A stretch of 64,000 nucleotides of DNA from Trachythela sp. YZ-2020 (Eukaryota; Cnidaria; Anthozoa; Malacalcyonacea; Clavulariidae), in contig JADLSH010000099.1 of NCBI GenBank assembly GCA_016169945.1, positions 372,001-436,000 of the forward strand, read 5' to 3'. The translations under genes and the position numbers were made by a program. The first letter of the stretch is position 1. Each line of letters starts with the position of its first letter. The notes beneath the pieces are model-generated. The model was not told the origin of the DNA. It did not search any database and worked only from the letters and a program-made list of their open reading frames with translations. Of the stretch, positions 22,645-35,839 are shown one piece after another.

Positions 22645-24616
22645 ATGGCTGAAGATATTTATAAAACTCGAATATCCTCATGTTTTATGCATTTTTATGG
22701 CGTTACGGAGCAACTTTGCAAAGTTACACGCCAAAGGCTTAAGAGATTTCTTGAGTGTAGGTCTAAATAGGCCAAACTTAAATGTCAACAAGCTGAAATA
22801 GCTAAGAAATCGTACGAGAACATCGATGACGGATCTGTCAATTCATAGAATGGTACAATCATGAAATGCTCGAAGAGATTTTGTGATGAAGAGAAGATCC
22901 GTAGTCCGTAGACATGTCATAATGTCATGTTTAAATGAAACGAGCATGTACTCCCAGAGATATGTATTATTTGTGGAAGAGACGCATCTTGGTTCTCACT
23001 GGACAAGGTATGGTCATTTTGACAGGTATATACTAGCGCAATGTGCACAACATTCTCGGGTTTGGTTTTAAAATATCTTGAAATGTGATCAATTAAGTTT
23101 ATTTAGGGTAAAGTAGTTTCTAATGCTACAAACATCCAACCTTGTTATTAGCAGATATATAGTTTAATAATTTTGTTTTACACCAGCTAACTAAGAAGAG
23201 AAGAAGAACCCCACTCATGTTGGCAGAAACAATTGATGCTGGTCTTCTACGTACAGCTGCCGAGAGAAAGAATGATGAACGGATACTTGTGCAAATCCAG
23301 GGGAAAGACTGTGTGTGCTATCACAAAGTTTGCTACTGCAATTATACAAAATTTCTCACCAGAGAGACGAAGAAGCAATCGGAGACTGAAAGATCTACAT
23401 CAGTGTACAAGAAGTCTTATGATGTCTTCTGTAATGCATCAGTCAAATCCAAGCGTGCCCATCCCCCCCCCGGGCCACCATGGGGCATTTGAGACTTTGG
23501 CTCCTCCCTGGGGTGGGGGATTTGAAAGCTAATGTTAGCCCGGGGGTAGGGCATTAGAAAATTTTCTATTTTGAACCTAATAAAACCATTTGGCCAAATA
23601 GAAAGACTTCGGCTTTGTGGTGCCAGTGTAGGTAAGTTTCGAACTGGGGCCCTTCATCTGGAAGCGTAGGCCCTTTGTCTGGAGCGGACGAAGGGTCTCC
23701 CGCTCGAAACGTCGTAGTTCTCATTGCTCAAAGCTTAGACTTAATTTGGCTGCAATGTTCCACATTATTTTGCTCCTAACGAAGCATGGTTTGTTCATGC
23801 GGACACAATGCCAATTTGATATAGCTTTTTAACATACAGTACATGTGTAAAAAATTATTAATATTTGCTATGTAGTTGTTTTGTCTTGTACCAACATTAA
23901 TGTGCTTATATTTTGTAATAATATCTGCTTTCAAAAGTGGAATAAGGTTCCCAGGGGTGGGGAATTTGCCACTGACTTGTGGCCCCACCATGGGGCATTT
24001 TCACTTGTTTGTGACCCCACCGGGGGGCATTAGCACCATTTTTACAAAATTTGTCAAATTCCCGGGGGTTGGCCCGGAGGGGGGGATGGGCACGCTTGGA
24101 TTTGACTGATGCATAAGAAAGTAATCGAGACGGAGGTCATCGGAAATAAGCAAATAAAGTATATGAAAGATTTGCTGGAGAAATTTGTTATCATTGCTAA
24201 GGACACTGAGAATGTGGATGCATCTAAATATACAGCTTTTAAACTCAAGCAACGACTGATGAAAAGTTATCCCCAACTTGTGTTCTGTGTACCGAAAATG
24301 AGAAATGTTAGTGAGATTGTATAATTATGTGGAAAATTTGGATTCTTCTGAATTGGTTGAGGAACATATGTCAAATAAGTCTGAAAACAACAATGAAGAC
24401 TTTGATGAAGAGAGCTGTACCATTGATGATGATGATCTGAATTCCAACACAGAAACTGAGGGAAATTCTAAATCGTTCCTTGCTATTCTACTCAGGTGCG
24501 TTAATGACTGGGTCAAAAAGTTATTAGTTTCCAGTGCCTATTGGGAAAGTAGCGAATTTAGGCGTACAATTTCCGTCATTTTTTTCGAACATTCCTGCGA
24601 ACATGGCGTCGCATGA
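22645..24616 (+). pseudogene. Degraded cysteine-rich gene of the giant element
   Basis: From the ATG at 22645 one frame reads MAEDIYKTRISSCFMHFYG, then VTEQLCKVTRQRLKRFLECR, KRFCDEEKIR and ICIICGRDASWF. It is broken by four in-frame stops before 22960. It resumes at about 23190 with ETIDAGLLRTAAERKNDERI and CVCYHKVCYCNYTKFLTR. After an inserted foldback element (23439-24109) it continues with VIETEVIGNKQIKYMKDLLE, YPQLVFCVPKMRNVSEI and, after a ~4-nt shift near 24320, an acidic tail. The C-x2-C and C-x-C patterns suggest a metal-binding domain. I recall similar cysteine-rich proteins in cnidarian genomes but know no function. Confidence 0.65.
23439..24109. mobile_element. MITE-like foldback element inserted in the cysteine-rich gene
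   Basis: Inverted ends TCAGTCAAATCCAAGCGTGC..CCATCCCCC (left) and their complement (right), ~30 bp long, flanked by TGCA on both sides (23435-23438, 24110-24113). The inside has G/C runs (CCCGGGGG, ACCATGGGGCATTT twice) and no gene. Near 23685-23710 the plus strand carries GGACGAAGGG...GCTCGAAACGTC, which resembles a decayed hammerhead core. Confidence 0.75.
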
Positions 24617-25704
24617 GAGTGGTGTTTATTTTATACATGGTAAATTGAAGATTTGGCAAGAAACTGTTTCTATATTAATACCGATCGTGGCTATAGTTTG
24701 TTTAAAGGTTTGTATTCTCTCTATTGGTACTGTTTTCCTAGTGTAGCCTTTATAGTTGCGCTTTGTTTATTGGCATATTTTTTATAGGGTGCTGATACGG
24801 GTTGATCCCAGTTATTAAATAGCTCTACAAATTGACTATAAGCGTTTCTTATTGTTACTTTGGCATGAAGAAGGCAATAATAAAATCACGTATAATTTGT
24901 ATAGATTATATTGTACACATAAATATATTTTATAGGCACTATAATACTGTCACTGAAAGCCAGTAAAGGAAGGATTCTAGCTTGTGTTTATACTGATTCT
25001 AACAATGGCCACAAAATTATTTCACTATAAAGGTCTGTTTAATACTGCATTCCCTTCTGGCTAGTAAACAGATTTACTCACAAATTTCTGGGAGTAAATC
25101 ATAGGTCTTACCTGCTGAGAGTTGCACTGAACTATGTGAGCCAACCAGATGTCCAGATACATTCCATATAAAAATACTGTAGTTTAATAGTGACAATAAG
25201 GTTCTACAACCCACTGCAATACATTCTATAATTTTTCCCAAGAACCAAACACAAGACTGTGGAGACAAGAACGCTTGTTATGGCCTTGTCTCCACTTGTT
25301 TTAATACATTTAATTGAAGAATCAATTTCATATGATACAAGTATTTACATCTTATGGTTGGCATATTCACTCATTTTGGTGCTCTTTAAAATATGTAGGA
25401 CTTTCCTCAGAACAGTGAGTCTACTTACATTTGACTACTGTTCAAACATATTTCATGTACCATTAGATCTGGATAGCTACTCAATATAGACCATATATCC
25501 ATATTTAAAGTAGCTTTGTCATCTAGCTGGGCCATTCATGATATTATTTTTTGTCCAGTGCAGTCAACTATTTTGATAACTTTATATACTGTATTATTCT
25601 TGTTTTGATAATGTTAACAGTGTTGTATTCAATTTTAATGCTAAGTAATTATACTGCATTTTAATAATAGTAAATTTGTTATATTTATATAACTCTATTA
25701 ATTA
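24617..25704. other. Interior of giant element, no recognisable gene
   Basis: AT-rich. Short frames such as the one from the ATG at 24604 (MASHESGVYFIHGKLKIW) match nothing I know. No terminal repeats or tandem arrays are visible. Confidence 0.45.
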
Positions 25705-26815
25705 ATAACACAGTTAAGATCCAACTGGTTGCCGAAAGACACAATATCTTGACAACCTGCTGCCGAAAGACGATTCATCTTGACAGCACAAGAGTTTCCA
25801 CTATGGCTGTGTTTCACATAGTTTATACAAGCTATTAGATTTTATTAAGTTATTTATATTTATATTATTTAAACAAGTTACTCATTAATTCCTTGCATGT
25901 TAGCTATATCTTTAGAAAATACCCAATAAAAACACAGTTAAGATCCAACTGGTTGCCGAAAGACACAATATCTTGACAACCTGCTGCCGAAAGACGATTC
26001 ATCTTGACAGCACAAGAGCTTCCACTTTGACTGTGTTTACATAGTTTATACAAGCTATTGGTTTTATTAAGTTATTTATATTTACATTATTTAAACAAGT
26101 TACTCATTAATTCCTTGCATGTTAGCTATATCTTTAGAAAATACCCAATAAAAACACAGTTAAGATCCAACTGGTTGCCGAAAGACACAATATCTTGACA
26201 ACCTGCTGCCGAAAGACGATTCATGTTGACAGCACAAGAGATTCCACTATGGCTGTGTTTCACATAGTTTATATAAGCTATTAGATTTTATTAAGTTATC
26301 TATATTTATATTATTTAAACAAGTTACTCATTAATTCCTTGCATGTTAGCTATATCTTTAGAAAATACCCAATAAAAACACAGTTAAGATCCAACTGGTT
26401 GCCGAAAGACACAATATCTTGACAACCTGCTGCCGAAAGACGATTCATCTTGACAGCACAAGAGCTTCCACTATGACTGTGTTTACATATTTTATACAAG
26501 CTATTGGTTTTATTAAGTTATTTATATTTACATTATTTAAACAAGTTACTCATTAATTCCTTGCATGTTAGCTATATCTTTAGAAAATACCCAATAAAAA
26601 CACAGTTAAGATCCAACTGGTTGCCAAAAGACACAATATCTTGACAACCTGCTGCCGAAAGACGATTCATCTTGACAGCACAAGAGTTTCCACTATGGCT
26701 GTGTTTACATAGTTTATACAAGCTATTAGATTTTATTAAGTTATTTATATTTATATTATTTAAACAAAGTTACTCATTAATTCCTTGTGGACAACCTGTT
26801 GCCGAAAGACGATAG
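25705..26815. repeat. ~223-bp tandem satellite, five copies
   Basis: Units start at ACACAGTTAAGATCCAACTGG near 25709, 25932, 26154, 26378 and 26600, with spacing 222-224 bp and few differences. Each unit holds two GCCGAAAGAC blocks and ends near CCCAATAAAA. The last unit is truncated and rearranged (GTGGACAACCTGTTGCCG). The array separates the convergent cysteine-rich and kinase genes. Confidence 0.92.
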
Positions 26816-26926
26816 TAGAGCACATTGAAACTTAATGAGTTAAATATTATCCTAGTTATCAATCTTGTTTACTTTATCCACCTTAACTTTTGGTTACTTC
26901 ATTTTGTAGAACCTCATAAATGTATC

Positions 26927-28508
26927 TCAGCTGTGGATATTCTCGGCATTCAACATGGTCAAGATTTTCAAAAGAGTGGGCCTTTTTGTGGGGTTGAGAT
27001 CACTAGCTGCATTTGCTAACTGTAATAGGATTGTGCTGCTGATTTTCTTGCCAATCGCCTTAAGAACTCTCCCAAGTGAATACATATCGCTGGCAGTTGT
27101 AACAGGAGATCCCTTCAAGACTTCTGGTGCAATGTGTTTGTACACTTCCTTGTATTTCTTCGCCTTTGGTCGAGAGATTTCACAAACTTTCCCGAAGTCA
27201 ATTAGGTATCCCTTATTTTGTGCACCAACACATTATTGGACTTCAAGTCACAGTGGAGATATCCTCTTTGGTGCATGTGGTCAAGTGCATCAGTGATGTC
27301 ATAACATATGCAGAGCCATGTTTTAGTTGACATTTCTGAAGTTTGATGTTGGTAGAGTGGGTCAAATAGCAATTTGAACACTGTTATAGACTGACTGTTC
27401 TCCCCAATAAATTGCATTATCAGGGAGATTGGTTTTTTGTCTAGCTGCACCCCAAGTAACAATGGGATATATCTGTGTGACAATTTTTGCATAAATATTG
27501 CTTCTTTATATAGCATATCAGCAGTGCTGTCAATCAACTGCTTTTCAACAACTGTTATTTCTAATCTACTGAACTTTTTAAGGAAGCAATTGCCAAAAAC
27601 TCCATTCCCTATTGATTCATTGCTAATTTCCTCCAATTCTTCATGTCGAATAGTGTTAATACCTGCTGTACAAGTACTTGAGCTGGACATGTTCAACTGA
27701 GTTACCTTTAATTTGAAATGTAATAACTATTTATTAGTAAGGTTTTTAAATATATATATAGTGATTTGTACAGCCATACTGGATTTTGGAATCAGGGGGT
27801 ATTGAACTTGGTTGGGTTGATGTTATTTTTTATAACTTTATATTGCTATTTTAGTTCCTTGCAATACACCCTTTCGATAATTACGTCATAAATCTATATT
27901 TGGCCTGGGAGCCTCGTTCTCATGATATGTGAACGAATTGCATTTCTTCTTGACTCACGAGCGAGGTTCCCAGGCCAAGGAAGTATTCGTGACGTAATTA
28001 TCGAAAGGGTGTATTGGCTTCTTATAATAGTGTGTGACCAACAAACCATTTGATATAGTTTATGTCACAATTCTCTTCTTGGCAGGAAGTCTCATTCTCA
28101 AAAATCGTAAGCAAATTGCCTTTCATCTTGAATCATGGGAATGAGGCTTCCTGGCAAAGGTAATATATATATTATATAGGTAATAGCATATGGATATGGA
28201 CATATTTATATACTGTAGTTATATTTAATAAAGGATTGATGAAATGTATTTGTATTAAAAATTGAGTATACCTTATTAGTGCTTGCCCTGTTGTCCAACT
28301 TATTTTGTAATTTTTTGCTGACGTCAACACTTCTTTTCCAAAGTTTGTAATATTTAGAAGCAATGCTCCTTTGCTGGTCGGCTTTTGCTTTGACATCACG
28401 AAGTGCATCTTCTATGAGCGCCGCGCGCTTCAACTGCGATTTCTGATGTTGCTTTCTCTTCTTTCTGCCATTGCGCATCTTTCTTTTCTCCTCGATTGTA
28501 TGTCGCAT
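26927..28508 (-). CDS. Two-exon protein kinase with basic coiled-coil N-terminus (one frameshift)
   Basis: Exon 1 is 28508-28272: ATG, then 79 residues, highly basic and helical (RKMRNGRKKRKQHQKSQLKR), ending at donor AAG|GTATAC. Exon 2 is 27696-26927 and joins in phase 0 after acceptor ACTCAG. The kinase landmarks are all present: glycine loop IGNGVFGN, Lys in VVEKQL, alpha-C Glu in LYKEAIF, hinge LIMQFIGE, catalytic loop GYLHCDLKSNNVLV (HCD for HRD), LIDFGK and IAPEVLKG, ending in the GxxDxYSLG and KRPTL regions. One base appears lost in the A4 run at 27216-27219, between VLVHK and GYLIDFG. An extra A restores the frame, so this is a recent lesion or a sequencing error. The intron contains a MITE. 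It lies inside the giant element, downstream of the large gene and in the same direction. Substrates and family (TKL-like?) are unknown. Confidence 0.78.
27862..28016. mobile_element. 155-bp MITE in the kinase intron
   Basis: Starts CAATACACCCTTTCGATAAT and ends with the exact complement ATTATCGAAAGGGTGTATTG. The second layer (GGCCTGGGAGCCTCGTTCTC against GAGCGAGGTTCCCAGGCC) also pairs, so nearly all of it folds. A looser hairpin with GGCAGGAAGTCTCATTCTC follows at about 28080-28160. Confidence 0.8.
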
Positions 28509-29263
28509 GCTGATATTTACCAAAATATTCGGATATACGCTTGACTTGTTCGAGGATACTACAGATAGACCTTCGCGCGAAAACTGCAAATATTGGCGCC
28601 TAATATTTCTATATCATTGGTTTTCCCTATATGGAAGTGTTGCCTATATAAGGAACATGGTTACCTTAGCAACCGTACAGAGAATTTTCTGCATTTCATA
28701 TTTTTAAAGGGAATTCGTTGGTGATGAAATTTGAAAGAGGTTTTTATCGTTGTAAAATGTGTTTAAATATACTTATGGATAAATGTAATCATTTCTTATG
28801 TACTCTATATGTATTCCTTATGGTATTTACATGGTTAAAGTTAAGGTGAGTTCATTTAATACAGTGCTAATATTTTTATATATACAGTATTTTATATAGT
28901 TAAAAGCCGTTAATCCACTTCCCCGTTTATAATGCGAAAATATAGGCAAACTGTTCTAGTTTTTTATCTGATATTACGTGGAATGTGCCGAAGTGTTAAT
29001 TGTAGTCATCGAAGACTACTAGGGAATATTTCCTAGTAGTTTTTGGTGACTGTAAACAGTGCAGTTGTGGTGGTCCGGTTAGGCAGAGGTTTAATAACGC
29101 TGGATGCCATTTAGGCGTCATTAAATCTCTGCCTGTGGCAATGTTATGCATAGAGTATTAAATTATGTTTGCTGTTCTATAAGCAACAAACTAATCTATG
29201 ACACAATGCAATATGTAATAATTTTCTACTCTTCTCTGTTCCTGCTTTTGATTTTACTATTTC

Positions 29264-32200
29264 CTAACTCCTCAACTTACTCAAAATAGCTTTAGCATAT
29301 TTAAGCTTGTTTCTCAGAAGTTGAGCATGCGAACATGCAGCTATGTCCTCTTCAGTGGCAACTTTGCAGTTGTTGTTTATAAAGAAATCTCTTTCCCATT
29401 GACTGAGCTTGGCTCTTGTTTCTCGCTGTTGTTTTGAGACACGGGTTTCCATCACAGCCACTTTTTGCATGAACTCGTCATAGTAAAATTTGTCAGAGGG
29501 GAACCGTTTATATTTTTGTCTGGCTTTATCAAATTGCAGAACTTCATTCGTCTTTCCCATCACAAACTCAATAGCTTTCCCTAATTTTGTTACACATCCC
29601 ATAGAATTTTCAGCTTGGTCTGTGCAGTTGATACTGGAACGATTATCTTTGTTTACTGTTGTAGGATGTCTCAGTGTTTCTTGTAGCTCATTAACTACTG
29701 AACAGCCAGCATCTGTAATGAGCATAAACATACAATTAATGTTTACAAGTTAAAAGGTTATTTATAATTCTACTACTACTACCATGCAGATAAGCCAGAA
29801 GCTCATTGCACATCCTTATGCACTGTAGCCTATGTGTTATAATTATGGCTATATAGACCTCTGGAAGTTCTCTTTACCTATTGATACTTCGGTACAACCA
29901 TGTTTCTCACTGTTAGTACTTGAGTCAGGCATTATGCTGCTTGTGTTATCCTCATCAAGCTCAGCTGGTCCCAGATCAAAAGTGTTACATGAATTATCTA
30001 GCTTGAATCCAACAATTTCCGGTTCAGACTCTTCGTTCTCTAGATGTTGTTCATGTGTGCCTGGCTGTTCTTCCATGTTAGATTGTTTTTCATGTATTTC
30101 AGCCTGTCGCTCTTCATTAGTAATGCAGTCAACCACATTACCAGATGGTGAGGTAATCACAATCTTAAGCTGACCATGCTCATCTTCAACTCGAATGGCC
30201 TTTATTGGAAGGGTAACACCATTTGCTAAGCATTGCTTCCAGCAATTGATAAGGTACTGTTCCTCAACACAAAAATTGCTGGACCGAAAGTGGTGAAGTA
30301 AAGGACCTTGTGGATTCATATTTGATTCCTTTTCCCCATCAAGAAATTCAGTATCACCATCCTTGTGCTCAATCCACCAGATTCCTTTACCTGGCAGGAG
30401 AAAATCACTAACTCTTTCAAGGTGAGCTTGCCATGATCTGATGTGCTTCTCTTTTAGGTCTTGTGGAATTATGGTGTTACCATACGAGGGCAGTGATGCT
30501 GCAAGCTTAGAAACAGATGCTTCTTGCTTAGAGAAACAAGAGCCTTGAAAAGCTTGCATCTGTTTCTCGGCTTGCAGTCTGATGAAGATGTTTCCAATGA
30601 TGTGACTTGGGTGGTAGGAGGAGGTTGACTTAGTGATGTTGGTGATAGTGTTAAAGATTCGTTCTTGCTCTTCGACATTGCATGCTTTTCCACAGATCTG
30701 GCGATGTTGCATTGCAGCATGGCTAGTGATGTTATGATAATAATTGCCATACAGCTTACGGGTGGTAATTTCCTTAAGTTTGAATCCAAATACTTCTCTA
30801 CACAAGATGCCATGGCACCATGTCATGTTGTGCAGGCGAAGAACAGACTTAGGAGTTCTCTCAGCTTCTGAACTGTAAGCAATTCTTTGAATTTCTACCA
30901 GTGTGGTCAAAAGTTGCTGAACCAGCTTTGAACTAATAATCTTGGATGATTGTTTTGTAAGGATAATAAGTGCACAACGATAATCAAATGTTCGTTTAGT
31001 TTCCTTCCCACCGATTGAACAAGTAATGATGTCCTTGACAGCAATAGCATCTCTTTCAGGCAGGTGATGTGGAAGTTCAGTAAGAATGTTTTCAATATGT
31101 TTTCCGATGTCGTGAAGTGGTTCAAAGCTAAGTATCTCATACTTGTCACAGTTGATGGATTGGAGAGTTGATGTTGGGTTGGTGTAAAGTAAAGCTGGTA
31201 CCCGTTGAACCCCATGTAAATTCTCTGCCAAGATCTTCTCAAGTTCATTCTTTTTATCACCTTCATAAATTCCTCTAGCGTTCAGTTCTCGAATAAGTTC
31301 ATCCTTCTTCAAGTTTTTGAATGGCTTGGGAGATTTTGCCAGAGAATTTTTTCTTCCTAGAGGACCAGCGAGCACTAGCCGTTGTCTGTCGGACAACGAC
31401 AGGTAGTGGCAGGAAAAACAAATGTCCAGGTGATACGCCTGTTGTGCATTTGCACCACATCCGGAACAGTAAAAATTGCCTCCTTTCTGTTGACCAGCCT
31501 CAAGTTGGCGAGCTGGACTGTCGCCATGAAAGAAGCGCATCGTGTCAGTGACATTGTTTCCAGATTTTGTTTGGAGCTTTACTTTCATGTCCTGCAAGCA
31601 CTCAAGTCGTGTGTCAATGTAAGACAATTGCTCAACATCTGCACAACCAGACCTTGCAACAATATAGACTTCAGGTGTTTGGACTTTCATTTGGATATCT
31701 ATGTTCTTATTTCCGGTCAGGTTTTGATATTCTTCTGTTGTGTAATGCACTGCAGGGTCATAAAGGCATGACACCATGAAAACTAAGTGACCATGATTGG
31801 CAATTGTTGAAAGATCATGCCACATCTTCAGGTGCCTAATGTTCTTTCAATATCTTTCAGCCTAGCTCGCATTTCGTCCTCATTTTCGCCTTCTACATGT
31901 TCATTGATAGCTTTCAATGATTTTGTCAGACTATTCTTCGTCAGCTTGTCATACTCGTCATCGGTCCTCTGCCTCATGTATTTTTCTTGACTCGACAGCA
32001 TCCTTTCTCTTATTTCTAGCAGTGGCTGCTTTCGTCCATTCACTACAAACTCTGTTTCCACCATCTCTCCAGAATCACTGAGTACCATCTTAACATACTA
32101 AAAATAGAAAATGAGTAAAATTTTATAAAGATAAAGTTAATATTTGCACATTACGCCTGTGCCGTATTTAACTGGGGGAGAAAATTACTCATGATTTGTG

Positions 32201-33765
32201 TTAAATGCCTTAATTATGTACTAATTAAGATTAGTACAGTATTAGTACTGTTGACTATTTGTGTCAAATATTTTGCTAAAATCAGATGAGTTAAAGAGAA
32301 ATATATTATTTATATGTACACACACACCTTTCGTGGTACTATTTGTTGTCCAACAGTATATTCACCCGATAATATTTTTTCTTTCATGTCAGCCTTCACA
32401 CTTTCAATCGTTTGTGGCACTGCAACACTAATTTCTCCACCATGTCCCTTGAGTTTCTTTCTTCGGACTCTCTCATCGTTCCCACCATGTTTGCGCTTGA
32501 ATCGATTGACGTCATCACCAACAGATTTTAGCCATTCTTTTGCAATTTGACCTCCATTCTTTGCTATTTCACCCTGAGTGTTCTTGATGTTATGTTTTCT
32601 TGCTAGAGTTGACCAGTTTACAACCATGTTATCTGGATAATTTTCCACTTCTTCTCTCATTTTCTGCTGATCAAAGTTCTTGTTTTCCAAGTTTCCAACT
32701 GGACTTCTCTTCTTTGTGCCAGCTTCTACATTGGTTCGATGTTTTGCATCTTCAATACTTTCAAATGCCATGGCAATGCGTGATCGCTGTGTTGCTGCTA
32801 AAGATTGGCGGTTACCATAGCACCTTAGAAATATAGAAGTATATTATTTTAGTTTGTTGTTCCTGCTTACATATTAATTATTTTTGTCTTTGCATTAAAT
32901 TGCATATAATTATGTAAGGTTTAAGGGCTACCATGGCCAGGAGCTTTGGGAGGTAACTAAGATAACAGCAAGCCCTCGACTCAGGCGTTAGAACTATAGA
33001 AGCTATTTAACATGCTGTACGACAGACATACTGTATTTACCTCATAACGGATGTATTCTTCCATTGCTCCTCCAAACAAGCTTTTGTCTTTCGTAAATAA
33101 TTTCTTCTTTCTTTTTTTTTCTCAGCACAACTCTTCTTCGCTTGGATATTCAATGTGGGAAGACTGGTAAGGGCTTTCTCAAGGGGTACATTAAAAACTC
33201 GTTGGAATACTGGATTAATTTCATCATACACCGTTTGTGCGCCAGTCTGGTATTCTCGTCGTGTACACTTGATCTGTACAGGCTGTTTACTTACATTAGC
33301 TGCAATATTTTGAGCCACAACCACAGGATTTTATTTAAGAAAGCCTTGAAATTGCCTTGACTTAACCGGGAATAAAGCCTGATACACGGAGTACCTGTGA
33401 CAACAGCTGGGGCAATCCATCAAGCTGTGTTCGTCTTTGCGCGTGGTGGATAATTCTTTCCAGCTATCGGCAGAGAAAGCTTTCAAGTATTGGTCGCGTT
33501 CTTTGTATTTACGGGGATTCCAACCGCTTAACTTCTTACGCAAGTCTGGCAGCTTTCTCTCAAAGGTTTTGTAATCCACTGCAAACTTCGTGCTCGCAAA
33601 CATTTGGCAGAAGCGTTCGTGAATAGTCTGTACAGTACGCACGCGATGCTGATATGGTGTTTCAGTGTCGACGCGCTTTATTTTAACTACAGCATCTTTC
33701 GTAAATCGCCAAATTGCTGCCTTGGCAAATCCACACGTATGTGGGTGAATAAGACTTACAACCAT
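29264..33765 (-). pseudogene. Four-exon gene for a large SAP/zinc-ribbon protein, the transposase-like component of the giant element
   Basis: Exons on the minus strand are 33765-33041, 32823-32328, 32097-29878 and 29712-29264. Donors and acceptors are canonical and the phases agree at every junction (2, 0, 1). The product would be near 1,300 residues. Notable parts: CPSCCHRY near the end of exon 1; a lysine-rich central region; MWHDLSTIANHGHLVF with CLYDPAVHYT; MRFFHGDSPARQLEAGQQKG; a zinc ribbon CSGCGA...CFSCHYL; a SAP-like helix pair FKNLKKDELIRELNARGIY; FEPLHDIGKHIENILTELP; and a coiled C-terminus. I recall similar proteins in cnidarian genomes and judge a transposase role likely from its position in the element, but I cannot place its catalytic residues. 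Lesions: an in-frame TAA at 33331-33333 and a one-base frameshift at about 31843 (between KDIER and NIRHLKMWHD). Confidence 0.72.
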
Positions 33766-35839
33766 GGCGATAAAGTAGAATTTTGACGTATTTTTATAGC
33801 TGTGTGCGCACTTCGAGACGTTAGTCTATCGAAGCAAATTTTGAATCTGGCGCCTAAATCTTCATTACGCGCGTCTAATTTTGACAGATTATAATCTTAA
33901 ATTACTGATAAATAAGTCTCTTGTTTCATCATAGCACTGCGCAATATTGTCTGCGGAATTTATGCTTAGTAGCCTTTTAGATTTGTATTATTATAAAGCA
34001 ATAAAAGCATGTTGCGGTATAAATGCGAAGTTGTATAGAGAATTTGGTCACAAATGGTTCTGTGCGTTCGACATTCACTTATATATTAAAAACAATCAAA
34101 TGTATATATTTTTGTGTATTACAATTGCCGGTTTTAACCTCGCGCAAAGCAAAGTATGTCTGGAAACATGTCTTTATGCTGTTCGAGTTATTATGATCGC
34201 CATTTTGAGCGTTCTTTGTTGCCATGGCTATGCGGGAGACCGCTGTGTCTAGAATCAGGGCTCACTCGACAAAAATGGCGGGTTTTTTACGATTTATTTA
34301 CTTGCCGAATGTTAAACTTCAATGGCTTTGCAGGAAAGGTTTTTATTATTAACCATTAAAGGCTTAGGCGCTAATTATCTTCAAAATATGTCCAACTTCC
34401 TGAGAAATGTCGTAAACCGAAAAGATTTTGACTAGAAGTAGCTTTAATTTACGAAAATATGCAAGTAGAAACGCGTGTTTTGATTTTGGATCCATTTTAC
34501 GCAACAATAACACAACATTTTCACAGATACAAGTTTGAATATTTTAGAAGAGTTCCTTGGCAATCTATTTGTAATTGAATGTTTCCGTGAGAACCCGCTT
34601 ATCATTCCCTGCAAGGCGGTTAAAAAAGTTCCATGTTTTTGTTGCTATTTTTAGACCAACAACTGGTCACGTGACACGTTTTTAAAATTTTGGGTCCGTT
34701 AAAAAAATTCTAAAATTATGTTGAGTAGCATTAACGCCCAAAACCCGGTCAATTCTTCTTAAAATCGTTGCAAATAATTTTTCTTTTATTTTTCATGAAT
34801 TAATGCACACTGTGAAACCTGACCCAGTCATTAACGTACCTGAGTAGATAGTGGCTAAATACCAACTTATGTCACAATATAATATATGTAATAGTTCAAA
34901 TACGAGAAGTAGAACTTTACCAGACAAAAGCCAGGACAGCTTATTGTAGAATACATGCAATCTCGTTTTGAGCGTAGGCCCTTGGCCAGGATCCAATAAG
35001 TGGGATTTTATTGCACTGATGAAAATCTGGGCTCAAGGATGAAAACATTTCTTTCAATTATAGATAGTTATGATGAAATTATGGATTTTATATTTCCTCC
35101 CAATTGATCTTTTTTTTATTATGAATTTCGAGTTGGTGCCTGGGACATGTTTCTTTCAATTAGAGGTTTTCCTAGGAGTTTATATAAATATCCCTTAAAG
35201 CCCGGGACCAACTGGGAAACATTGTTGCGCAAAGATATTTGTCATATTATTTGTCTTACCAATGTTTCGGTTTGTCATATTGTCCTACCAGCGTCCGCAA
35301 ACAGAGAAAGGGTGTTTCATCAAATGTTTCTGAATTTGGTAGGAAATATTTTTGCTTTCTGGGAAGCAAATTTTGTTTCTGCAATAAAAGCCAATGTTTC
35401 CAGATGTGGAAGACAGGGAAACATTTGAGCAAACATTGAAAATCACAAATATTTCCGCGACAATGTTTCTTAGGTTTGGCCAAGACTTTAGTTTAGTGAA
35501 ATATTTAATTTGTTCCTTGATCGTGTGAATTGTATGTATATTTATATATTTTCCGTCCTATTTGATACAGGTGGGTTTTTTACCTCACACAAATTTGTAT
35601 TGAATTAGGATGTTGATAAGTAGAATTAAACGTTAAAATGGTATTTTGAAACAACAGCCAATGAATTGAAGTGATTTAGCATATGGGCAAGCTAAATGTA
35701 CAATGTGTTTTAAACAATATATAATGCGTGTGTTTTATTCGTCAATATTACAAGGTTTGATCTCTATTCCGTGATTTTATTTTGTTGTTTTTACGGGGGA
35801 AATCGGGGAAAACCCACAGGGAAAATCCATTTTTCTGTC
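33766..35839. other. Upstream region of the large gene inside the giant element
   Basis: No gene is recognised. It probably includes the promoter of the minus-strand gene. From 35255 to 35470 the octamer AATGTTTC and variants recur about eight times in both senses, resembling a short interspersed repeat. Confidence 0.45.

Noticed and set aside
25705..26815. CRISPR-like regular repeats
   Set aside because: Units are contiguous 223-bp tandem copies without unique spacers, in an animal-type genome.
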